Origin: Isotricha intestinalis
Lineage: Eukaryota > Ciliophora > Litostomatea > Vestibuliferida > Isotrichidae
DNA: 18,996 nt
Reading direction: 5' to 3'
Assembly (NCBI GenBank): GCA_023807065.1
Contig: JAJJLU010000779.1
Span: 1-18,996, forward strand
Shown in pieces: positions 1 to 7,392 of the stretch (position 1 is its first letter; the number at the start of each line of letters is the position of its first letter). A program made the translations under genes and the position numbers. Under the pieces are notes generated by a model. That model saw nothing but the letters and a program-made list of their open reading frames with translations. It searched no databases and was not told the origin of the DNA.

Positions 1-48
1 CCCAATCCCCAATCCCCAATCCCCAATCCCCAATCCCCAATCCCCAAT
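1..48. repeat. Telomere, (CCCCAAT)n
   Basis: Six full copies of the 7-base unit CCCCAAT follow a partial copy (CCCAAT) at base 1, then the array stops abruptly at base 48. The C-rich strand reads 5' to 3' inward, as expected for the left end of a linear chromosome; the G-strand unit is ATTGGGG. The unit resembles the C4A-type telomeres of ciliates (CCCCAA in Tetrahymena, CCCCAAAA in spirotrichs) with an added T. It is perfect and strictly terminal, so a real chromosome end is far likelier than an internal microsatellite. The array may continue beyond base 1. Confidence 0.95.
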
Positions 49-163
49 ATTGTTTTAGAATTTAATTGAGTATTTTTTTAGAAAATAGAAAAATCTTCAA
101 ATATTTATTTTATATTAATTTAAAAATTATTTTAAAATTATTTATGAATTAAAATATTATTTT
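49..163. other. Subtelomeric spacer
   Basis: This is 115 bases of almost pure A/T between the telomere and the stop codon of the first gene. No repeat family, reading frame or RNA gene is visible. It must hold the 3' UTR and polyadenylation region of the minus-strand gene at 164-1528, so the subtelomere is minimal. That is typical of gene-dense ciliate macronuclear chromosomes. Confidence 0.7.
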
Positions 164-1528
164 TTATACAATACAAAATGAAGTTAATTTTTGACCTTTT
201 TCCTCAATGATTTTTTTCCATTTATCAAATTGTTTATTACAGAAATTTTGAAAATTAGATTCTTGGAAATTATTTTCTTGATTTAAGAAGAGAATAATAA
301 ATTCTTTAAAAAAATTATATAAGAATTGTCCATATTTCATAGGAAAACCATTTTTAAAAGCAACATTTAAAATAGTATTAATATTAGTATAAGATAATCC
401 AATTAAAAGGAAAAATAATTCTAAAGTAGAATTATAAAATTCTTTTGCAGGAACTATAAATCTTAAGCATAAATCTTTATTAATACCTTCATAACCTGGA
501 AAAGATTTTATCATTTCATAATTAAATTCAATTATATAACATAAAAAATTTCCCATTAATGTTGTTATTTTATATTTTGAATTAAGTAATTTATCTAAAT
601 AAAATTCATCTATTTTTTTTCCTAAATTATTTATTAAGTTTAAAGTATTTGAATCTGTTTCACATTTTACTAATTCACTTAAAACTCTTTTAGAATAATA
701 AGAATGATTTATTTTTTCTTTTTCTTTATTTTTTAATTTCTCTTCTTCATTTTGATTCATGTTTTTTTTAATTAAATTATTTTGAAATTTTTCTGTTGAT
801 TCTTTTGTTATTTTATTTAAAGTTAAATTTATTAATTTTAATTCTTCTTTATTATTTTCTATTTTATTCTTTAATTGTGCTTCAAAAACCATATCAACGA
901 TTCTTTCTTTTGCACAAGTTAAAAAAGTTAAAATTTTATTTGAAATTTGATTAATTGAATTTTCTTTTTCTTTTTCTTTTTCATTATTATCCTTTTCTTT
1001 TTTAACAATATTTGGATTATAATAAGTTTTGAAATTTTTTATATTTTTATAACCAACACTTTTAATCTCACTTTGTATTGTAGAATAAAAAAAAAGAATT
1101 AAAATTTTAAACTGTTCAAAATTTATGACTCTAATATTAAAATTATTACATAAATCAAATAATTCATTATTATAAAACTCTTCAAATTGATTATCTATAT
1201 TAAAAGTAAATTTAGAATAATAATGAAGCATACAAACAGAATAAATTATCATTATTTTTTCATTTTCACATAAAAAGGGATTTTCAAATAAAAGTATTTT
1301 TTGAACTCCATTTCTAAAATTTTCTAACATTAATTGAAAAACATTTTCTTTTATTTTTTGAACAAAAATATATATTTGATAAAATTCATGATAATCAATT
1401 GTAAATTTTGAAAAATAAAATATTTTTTTTTGCTGTTCCACTATTTTATAATCTAATATTGAATTTGTTATTAAATTATCTCCAAATAATTTCATTGATT
1501 CTGATATCTTATTTTGGATTGATTCCAT
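164..1528 (-). CDS. Unrecognised helical protein, telomere-adjacent
   Basis: A complete 454-residue frame starts at an ATG preceded by A/T-rich DNA (ATAATGG context) and ends with TAA 115 bases from the telomere. I recognise no family. The predicted product is rich in Phe, Ile, Asn and Lys and looks mostly helical. Two charged linkers (about 176-190 and 260-273, Lys/Glu-rich) separate an N-terminal block (1-175), a middle block (190-258) and a C-terminal block (275-454) with hydrophobic helical segments around 322-345 and 365-415. There is no signal peptide and no clean transmembrane helix. The last residues, FCIV, have a cysteine three from the end, one short of a CaaX box. It is transcribed toward the telomere and shares a divergent promoter region with the CAF1 gene. 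Codon pattern matches its neighbours, so it is likely a real gene of unknown function. Confidence 0.8.
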   Translation of the reverse strand: MESIQNKISESMKLFGDNLITNSILDYKIVEQQKKIFYFSKFTIDYHEFYQIYIFVQKIKENVFQLMLENFRNGVQKILLFENPFLCENEKIMIIYSVCMLHYYSKFTFNIDNQFEEFYNNELFDLCNNFNIRVINFEQFKILILFFYSTIQSEIKSVGYKNIKNFKTYYNPNIVKKEKDNNEKEKEKENSINQISNKILTFLTCAKERIVDMVFEAQLKNKIENNKEELKLINLTLNKITKESTEKFQNNLIKKNMNQNEEEKLKNKEKEKINHSYYSKRVLSELVKCETDSNTLNLINNLGKKIDEFYLDKLLNSKYKITTLMGNFLCYIIEFNYEMIKSFPGYEGINKDLCLRFIVPAKEFYNSTLELFFLLIGLSYTNINTILNVAFKNGFPMKYGQFLYNFFKEFIILFLNQENNFQESNFQNFCNKQFDKWKKIIEEKGQKLTSFCIV

Positions 1529-1884
1529 TATTTAATTATTATATTTAACATTAATTTTTAATATATTTTTGGATATGAACTTTCGTCTTATTTATGTAAT
1601 ATATAATTGTTAGAGATAAAAATGCATTTAATTATATTATTCTCTTGTTTTATATATTAATTAAAGTCAATCATATAATATAAGAAATTTGGTTGTAAAA
1701 AATTATTAAATAAAAAAAGAAATAATAGTAAATTAATATTGTTTATTGTTGATAATTCCTTATTTCATTTTTTATTTTATTGAAAAAAAATAATATATTT
1801 ATATTATAAAAACTCTAAAAAAAAAAAATAAAATTTCCTCTTCAAAATAAATAAAAAATCCAAAAAAAAATAAAAGATATTAAA
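1529..1884. promoter_or_regulatory. Divergent intergenic region (356 bp)
   Basis: This spacer separates the start codons of two divergent genes (164-1528 on minus, 1885-2964 on plus), so it must contain both 5' UTRs and both promoters. It is A/T-rich with poly(A) and poly(T) runs, especially the A-tracts at about 1786-1880 just upstream of the CAF1 ATG. The only less A/T-rich stretch is around 1572-1592 (GGATATGAACTTTCGTCTTA). I see no recognisable transcription-factor motif, RNA gene or convincing small reading frame. The promoter role is inferred from gene orientation alone. Confidence 0.5.
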
Positions 1885-2964
1885 ATGAATAGTAAAAAAT
1901 CAGAGTTACCAATAACAGAAGTATACGAAGAAAATTTTATAGAAGAAATAAAAAAAATATCATTCCTATTAGATAAATATAATTATATAGGAATGGACAC
2001 AGAATTTCCTGGAATCGTATTTCCTTGTGAAAATTATTCAGAAGGTTTTTATTATAAATATATAAAATCAAATGTAGACAAATTAAAATTAATTCAATTA
2101 GGAATAACATTATATAATTCAAAAGGAGAAATTCCAGAAAAAAAATCAACATGGCAATTTAATTTAAATTTTAATTATGAAAAAGATATTCATTCAAATG
2201 AATCAATTACTTTATTATCTAATTGTGGAATAGATTTTATTAAATTAAAAAATAAAGGAATTAATTATTCTACTTTTTCAGAATATTTTATTTCTAGTGG
2301 ATTAATATTAAATGAAGATATTAATTGGATTTCTTTTAATGGATTATCAGATTTTTGTTATTTACTTAGATTAGCTTTAAATCAAAATTTACCAGAAAAT
2401 GAAAATGATTTCTTAAATGAATTAAATATGTATTTTCCTAATTTTTATGATATTAAAATTTTAATTAATAATAAGATAAATTTAAAAGGAAGTTTAAATA
2501 AAATTTCTCAAATTTTAAATGTTGAAAGAATTGGAAATATTCATCAAGCTGGAAGTGATTCGATTATTACTGGTAATGTATTTTTTAAATTAATGAATAA
2601 TAATATTATTCCTAAAGAAGATTTTATTAATAAGAAAAATATCGTTTTTGGTGTTGGAGAAGGAAATGATGAAAATGAAACTTTTCAATATACTCAATTT
2701 GGAAATAATGGACATTTTAAATATAATAATTATAATTTTGGAAATTTCGATGATTATGATTATGAACAAAATTATTACAATAATAATAATATTGGAAATA
2801 TGCAGTTTAATGTAAATGATTTTAATCAAAGAAATAATTTTGGATTTAATTATGGAAATTTAATTAATAATACTAATAATATTAATAACAATGGAAATTA
2901 TAATTTCGAACAGGGACAAAATAATAATTATCCTTTTAATGTTTTAATGGCTTATGGAAATTAA
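1885..2964 (+). CDS. CAF1: CAF1/POP2-type mRNA deadenylase (CCR4-NOT subunit)
   Basis: This is a 359-residue homologue of CAF1/CNOT7, the DEDD-family 3'-5' exonuclease that shortens poly(A) tails within the CCR4-NOT complex in cytoplasm and P-bodies. Motif I is GMDTEFPG (D38, E40), essentially identical to the family. WQFNLNFNYE and SNCGIDF follow at 90-117. The second Asp is in SFNGLSDFCYLL (D156), YDIK is at 188-191, and HQAGSD at 220-225 supplies H220 and D224. All DEDDh catalytic positions are therefore present and activity is expected. The core ends near residue 250. The remaining ~110 residues form an Asn/Tyr/Gly-rich low-complexity tail absent from typical ~285-residue CNOT7. The start has an AAAATG context after an A-rich leader. 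It is divergent from the telomere-side gene. Confidence 0.96.
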   Translation: MNSKKSELPITEVYEENFIEEIKKISFLLDKYNYIGMDTEFPGIVFPCENYSEGFYYKYIKSNVDKLKLIQLGITLYNSKGEIPEKKSTWQFNLNFNYEKDIHSNESITLLSNCGIDFIKLKNKGINYSTFSEYFISSGLILNEDINWISFNGLSDFCYLLRLALNQNLPENENDFLNELNMYFPNFYDIKILINNKINLKGSLNKISQILNVERIGNIHQAGSDSIITGNVFFKLMNNNIIPKEDFINKKNIVFGVGEGNDENETFQYTQFGNNGHFKYNNYNFGNFDDYDYEQNYYNNNNIGNMQFNVNDFNQRNNFGFNYGNLINNTNNINNNGNYNFEQGQNNNYPFNVLMAYGN

Positions 2965-3247
2965 ATTCTATTAAATTTGTCTCTGATTATTCTATATTAA
3001 ATAAAGTTTGAGTTTACTAATATCATATATAAATATCTCTTTTATATAAATAAAAAAAGAACGATATTCTTAAATATAATTAATTTGATATTATTCTTTA
3101 AGAACATGTAATAAAACTAAAATAAATTAATTTTTTTTATATTTAAAAGAAAATAATTAATTAATTATTAATTGGATTATTATTATTAAATTAAATAAAT
3201 AAAATCAAAAATAAAAATAAAATTTAAAGTTTTTTAAATTTATAAAA
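2965..3247. other. Intergenic spacer, tandem genes
   Basis: This is 283 bases of A/T-rich DNA between the CAF1 stop and the next ATG. It contains a small perfect palindrome (TTCTTTAAGAA near 3094-3104) and two similar GATATT...CTT(T)AA segments (3062-3076 and 3088-3102), which may be chance in such biased DNA. It must include the CAF1 3' UTR and the promoter of the gene at 3248. I see no RNA gene. Confidence 0.4.
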
Positions 3248-5461
3248 ATGAATAATGAAGAAAATCAAAAAATAATAGAATCAACAATAACATTAACAGA
3301 AGAAATAAACAATAAAAATGAGGAAAAAATACCATTTAATAAAGAAGAAATATCAAAAATAGAAAAAATAAATGATTCAAATGAAGATTTAAATATCCAA
3401 ATTTCAAATAAAAATTATGTGGAAGAACCAAATCAAACAGAAGAATTTATTGAAACTCATACTACTTTAATTACTGAAAAAATGGATGAAAAAGAACCAA
3501 ATGAAAATAATTTAAATGAAATTAAAGAAGATAGTATTGAAGAACAAATAGTTGAAGATAATAATATTAATTTTAATGACAACAATATTATTGAAAGTAA
3601 TACCGATAATAATGATAATAATTTTAATAATAATGATATTAAAGAAAATGATATTAATAATAATATTATTAATGATGATAAAGAAAATGAAAATAAAGAA
3701 AATAATATTAGTGAAGAAAGTAATAAAGTAAATAAAAAAATAATTAAAAAAATAATTTATAAAGAAAAAAATATTGAAAGAGAAGAAGATGAAAATTCAA
3801 TAACAATAAAAGAAACAACTATTGAAAAACACGAAGAAAAAAAAAGTAGAAGTAAAAGAAAAAATAAGGAGAATAATAAATTAGAAGGAGAAGAAAATAA
3901 AGAAATAAAGACAAGTTCTTATAGAAGTAAAGAAAGAAGAAATAAAAAAAATTTAAATGACAATATTTCAGAAAATAATTTTATAGAAGAATTTTTATAT
4001 GAATTAAATCTTTTAAGAACATCACCAAAAAATTATAAAGAAGAATTAGAAGAATATGAAAACAATATAAAAAAGTCTTTAAGTTATAAACCAAATATTT
4101 TAAAAGAAATAAGTAAATTAATATCAAAATTAAAAAATGGTAAAAATTCAAATGAAATAAAACAAAATGAAAAATTAAATGAATTATCAAATGAATATTT
4201 AAACGAATTAAAATATACAAAAGGTAGAATTTTTTATCCTAAAGACCAAGAAATTTTAGAAGAAGATTTAAATTCAATTTTTGAAAAAGTGACTTTTTGT
4301 AAAAATTACGTTTGTACAAATAATAATCCAAAAAAAGCTTTATTAGAAATATTGTTTAATGAAAAAGATTTAATTAAAGGAGTAAGTGATAGATTAGTAA
4401 ATTCAGAAAGTAAATACATTGGAATTTCACATGAAAAAATAAGAAATCAATTTATTACTGTTATTATTATTACTGATAATATTAATGAAAAAAAAGAATT
4501 AAATTTTGAAGATGAATTATTAAATGAAATTAATCATTTTAGAAATAATCCTCAATTTTATCTTAAGTTTTTTAATAATAATAATGATATTTATGATAAA
4601 ATTTTATATGCTAAAAAAGTTCCTTCTTTGAAATTAAATGATATATTAAATAAAGCTTGTGAAGAAAGAGGAATTTTATTAAGTAATAATCCAAAAGAAA
4701 AATATAATAGAAATGAATTAATTGAATTTTTAGATAATTATGGTACAAACTTTTTTATAGTTAATGAATACATAAATGATGAAAAAGAATCTGCTCAATA
4801 TTTCTTAATAGAAATGTTAAAAAATGACTATCAAATATTATTAAATAGAAGATTAAAAGAATTTGGTTTTGCTAGAAATGAAAAAGGGAAAATAATATTA
4901 ATATTTGTAGATAATATAATTCCAAATAAAAATATAAAAGAAATAACAATTAATAATTTAACAAATAAATTAAATAGACCAGAATTTACATTGGATGAAG
5001 AAAATCAAATAAGAAATGATTTTAAAAATTTTGATTCTTTAAATTTAGGAATAATTAAACCTTCAATAATATTAATTTTTGCTGATAAAGATAAAGATTT
5101 TGCAAATAGAAATCCTTTTTATTATACTGCTTTAAAAGATTTAAATACTGAAGAAAATAATATTAAAGGAATTAATGAAGAACAATTTGTTAATGCCGTA
5201 AAAAGAGTTATTAGAGAATATGATGCTGAAGATTTTGAAAATAATTGGGCTGAAATTTTTAATTTGTATTTCGGAGAAAAAAGGAATAATGTTATTGATA
5301 AAAATATTTTAGTTAATGTTATTAAAGATTTAGGATTTAAATTAAGTGATGATGATATTAATCTTGTTTTAGATAAAGTTGATTGTAATTTGGATTTAGA
5401 GAAATTTACTAATATTATGAAAGAAATTGAATTGAATTTTAGAATGAAATTAAATAATTAA
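3248..5461 (+). CDS. Tandem degenerate CAP (SCP-like) protein with EF-hand-like tail
   Basis: This is a 737-residue protein in three parts. Residues 1-240 are acidic, Asn/Glu-rich low complexity ending in a Lys/Arg/Ser-rich stretch (196-235). Two homologous CAP/SCP-like modules follow. The first opens with EFLYELNLLRTSPKNY (248-263) and closes with YIGIS...ITVIIITDN (390-411). The second opens with ELLNEINHFRNNPQFY (423-438) and closes with FGFARNEKGKIILIFVDN (539-556). The opening (E.LN..R..P..Y) and closing (iG.......i...D) patterns match the first helix and last strands of CAP domains. The His/Glu residues of canonical CAP cavities are not evident, so both copies look degenerate. The C-terminal ~155 residues (582-730) resemble a calmodulin-type EF-hand array whose loops lack most Ca2+ ligands. 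There is no signal peptide, so it is probably cytosolic. Function is unknown; a second CAP gene lies at 17610-18620. Confidence 0.75.
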   Translation: MNNEENQKIIESTITLTEEINNKNEEKIPFNKEEISKIEKINDSNEDLNIQISNKNYVEEPNQTEEFIETHTTLITEKMDEKEPNENNLNEIKEDSIEEQIVEDNNINFNDNNIIESNTDNNDNNFNNNDIKENDINNNIINDDKENENKENNISEESNKVNKKIIKKIIYKEKNIEREEDENSITIKETTIEKHEEKKSRSKRKNKENNKLEGEENKEIKTSSYRSKERRNKKNLNDNISENNFIEEFLYELNLLRTSPKNYKEELEEYENNIKKSLSYKPNILKEISKLISKLKNGKNSNEIKQNEKLNELSNEYLNELKYTKGRIFYPKDQEILEEDLNSIFEKVTFCKNYVCTNNNPKKALLEILFNEKDLIKGVSDRLVNSESKYIGISHEKIRNQFITVIIITDNINEKKELNFEDELLNEINHFRNNPQFYLKFFNNNNDIYDKILYAKKVPSLKLNDILNKACEERGILLSNNPKEKYNRNELIEFLDNYGTNFFIVNEYINDEKESAQYFLIEMLKNDYQILLNRRLKEFGFARNEKGKIILIFVDNIIPNKNIKEITINNLTNKLNRPEFTLDEENQIRNDFKNFDSLNLGIIKPSIILIFADKDKDFANRNPFYYTALKDLNTEENNIKGINEEQFVNAVKRVIREYDAEDFENNWAEIFNLYFGEKRNNVIDKNILVNVIKDLGFKLSDDDINLVLDKVDCNLDLEKFTNIMKEIELNFRMKLNN

Positions 5462-5596
5462 ATATAATGATTTAAATTTTGATATTTTTTATTTTATTAA
5501 ATTCAAAAAATTATAATTTTATTTCATTTTAAATGAATTATTTAATAAAAAATAATTATTTTTAACTTTAAAAAAATACTTTTTGAAATTATAAAA

Positions 5597-5603
5597 TTGG
5601 CGC
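5597..5603 (+). promoter_or_regulatory. E2F-like motif upstream of POLE2
   Basis: TTGGCGC lies about 40 bases before the POLE2 start codon. The flanking spacer of about 180 bases has very few other G or C bases, so a GGCGC core stands out. It matches most of the E2F/DP consensus TTTSSCGC (here ATTGGCGC). E2F drives S-phase genes, including replicative polymerase subunits, in animals and plants, and ciliates also encode E2F/DP proteins. The assignment rests on one short motif and on the identity of the downstream gene. Confidence 0.4.
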
Positions 5604-5643
5604 TTAAAAAATAAAATAAAAAAATATAAAAATAATATAAAAA

Positions 5644-7299
5644 ATGAAAGAATTAGGTTTCAATGAAGAAGAGGAGAAAATATTAAAAGAAATTTTAAAA
5701 AAAAATCCTCCAAAAACAAAAATAATACAAAGTTTTAACGACATTTCCACAATAAACGAATATACATATGACAAAGAATTAATAAAATGCAAATACATAT
5801 ATTTAAATAGTATAATATATATAGATAGTATAAAAGACTATAATTCATATCAAAAAATATTTTCAGAAAACGCAATAGACAAGCCAAAAATGTTTCAAAC
5901 TCAATTTAACATGTTAAAATATTTCTTATTAGAAAATGGGAATTATAAAACAAAATTTCAAAATAAAGAAAATGCAATTGAGTTAACTCAAATAGGAAGT
6001 TTACAAGGAAATTTAGATAAATCAGTTTCAGTGTTTGGTATGTTATTAAAAAATGAACAAAGGAAAATTTTACTTCAAGATACAAGTAATATTATTGAAT
6101 TAGATATATCAAATTGTGAAAATTGGGGAAAAGGATTTTTTACTCCTGGTTGTTGTGTTATTTGTCAAGGCGATTATAAAAATGGTATTTTAAAAGCTAA
6201 ATTAATTTCTCATCCTCCTGTTGTTTGGAATAAAAAATCTTTTGAAGAAAAATTCGAAAAAGACTTTTTTGGAGGAATTACTAAAGCTTTTAAAAATGGA
6301 ATAGATGATATTAATTCTCAAAATTTTAATCTTTTTAATTCTAATTTAAAAAAAGGAAAAAAGAATTTTAAAGAAGAAAATTATTTAAAAAATTTTTTAA
6401 ATAATGATATTTCAAGAAATAAAGTTTTATATCCTAAAAGTTTAGATGTTAAAATTAATATTAATTTAAATATTGAAAAAATGAAAAAGGCAAATTTTGA
6501 TAGTTTAGTTGTTGATAATTTATTTAATGAAACAAAACAAATTTTAGAAGATGAATTTTTTTTAGTTATATCAAATCCAGATTTAACAAATTTAAATGTT
6601 TTAAAAGCAATAGAAAAAATAATAGAAGGATATATAAATTTAAATCCAAATAATATAATAAAATTACCTTTTATGATAATTTTCATGGGTAATTTTTCAA
6701 GTGAACAATCATTTGATAAGTTTAATTTAATAGAATCAGCATTTGAAAATTTAACAAATATATTATTAAAAAATAAGAATTTAATAGAAAAATGTTATTT
6801 TATATTTATGTCAGGACCAGATGATTTTTCTTTATTTAATGGATTTCCTAAAAATCAATATATGCCTTTTTTAATTGAAAAAATGAAGAAAAAAATACCA
6901 AATATAATTAATGCTTCTAATCCATGTAGATTTAATATATTCGGTAAAGAAGTTGTTTTTTTTAGAGATGATTTAGAAAAGAAATTAAGTAGAAATTCCA
7001 TTAGAGAATGTAGTAATCCAAAAAATGAAAAAGATTATTATATTCATACTATTTTACATCAAGGATGCTTATCTCCTTTAATTCTTTCTGTCACTCCTAG
7101 AATTTGGAATTTTTCTTCTTCTATGATTATTTTACCTTTACCTGATATTTTAATTTTAGGAGATGTTGTAACTGATTTTTCCATGGAAATTGATAATGAT
7201 ATTATTGTTGTTAATCCTGGTAATTTTACTAAAGATTTTTCCTTTTCATTAATTAATCCTTTGAAAATGATTTCTAATGGTTGTAAAATTGATTTATAA
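5644..7299 (+). CDS. POLE2: DNA polymerase epsilon subunit B (DPB2/POLE2)
   Basis: This 551-residue protein matches the B-subunit of replicative DNA polymerase epsilon, the leading-strand polymerase, and links the catalytic subunit to the CMG helicase. An OB-fold region spans about 110-195 (ELTQIGSLQGNLDKSV, then LQDTSNIIELDIS and CVICQGDY). FFGG at 208-211 leads into a linker longer than usual (212-300). A calcineurin-like phosphoesterase fold follows, with MGNFSS (348-353), MSGPDD (389-394), NPCRFNIFGKEVVFFRDDL (426-444), HTILHQGCLSPL (468-479) and NPGNF (524-528). These are family landmarks; as in all B-subunits, metal-binding residues of active phosphatases are missing, so the role is structural. 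The N-terminal helical domain seems divergent. The ATG follows an A-rich leader. Confidence 0.95.
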   Translation: MKELGFNEEEEKILKEILKKNPPKTKIIQSFNDISTINEYTYDKELIKCKYIYLNSIIYIDSIKDYNSYQKIFSENAIDKPKMFQTQFNMLKYFLLENGNYKTKFQNKENAIELTQIGSLQGNLDKSVSVFGMLLKNEQRKILLQDTSNIIELDISNCENWGKGFFTPGCCVICQGDYKNGILKAKLISHPPVVWNKKSFEEKFEKDFFGGITKAFKNGIDDINSQNFNLFNSNLKKGKKNFKEENYLKNFLNNDISRNKVLYPKSLDVKININLNIEKMKKANFDSLVVDNLFNETKQILEDEFFLVISNPDLTNLNVLKAIEKIIEGYINLNPNNIIKLPFMIIFMGNFSSEQSFDKFNLIESAFENLTNILLKNKNLIEKCYFIFMSGPDDFSLFNGFPKNQYMPFLIEKMKKKIPNIINASNPCRFNIFGKEVVFFRDDLEKKLSRNSIRECSNPKNEKDYYIHTILHQGCLSPLILSVTPRIWNFSSSMIILPLPDILILGDVVTDFSMEIDNDIIVVNPGNFTKDFSFSLINPLKMISNGCKIDL

Positions 7300-7392
7300 T
7301 GTATTTATAATATATTTATTCTTATTTATTTTTTACTTTAACTTTTTTCTTATTTAATATAAATTTTTTTTCTATTTTAATTAATTAATATT

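Noticed and set aside
1..48. Ordinary microsatellite or CRISPR-like array
   Set aside because: It is strictly terminal, perfect, lacks spacers and has the G/C strand asymmetry of a telomere.
164..180. CaaX prenylation signal at the C-terminus of the telomere-adjacent protein
   Set aside because: The cysteine is third from the end (FCIV), not fourth, so it does not fit the motif.
960..990. TTTTTC microsatellite inside the first gene
   Set aside because: It encodes a Lys/Glu linker in frame and is short; such runs are expected at this composition.
1572..1592. Possible small RNA gene in the divergent spacer
   Set aside because: It is only slightly less A/T-rich than its surroundings; I could find neither a convincing fold nor a recognised RNA consensus.
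1937..2152. Hydrophobic reading frames antisense to CAF1 and similar ones under other genes (for example 2590-2829, 3981-4220, 10307-10639, 12806-13012)
   Set aside because: They are Ile/Leu/Phe-rich products of A/T-rich codons read backwards under genes with conserved proteins or consistent codon patterns; none shows a family motif or its own leader.
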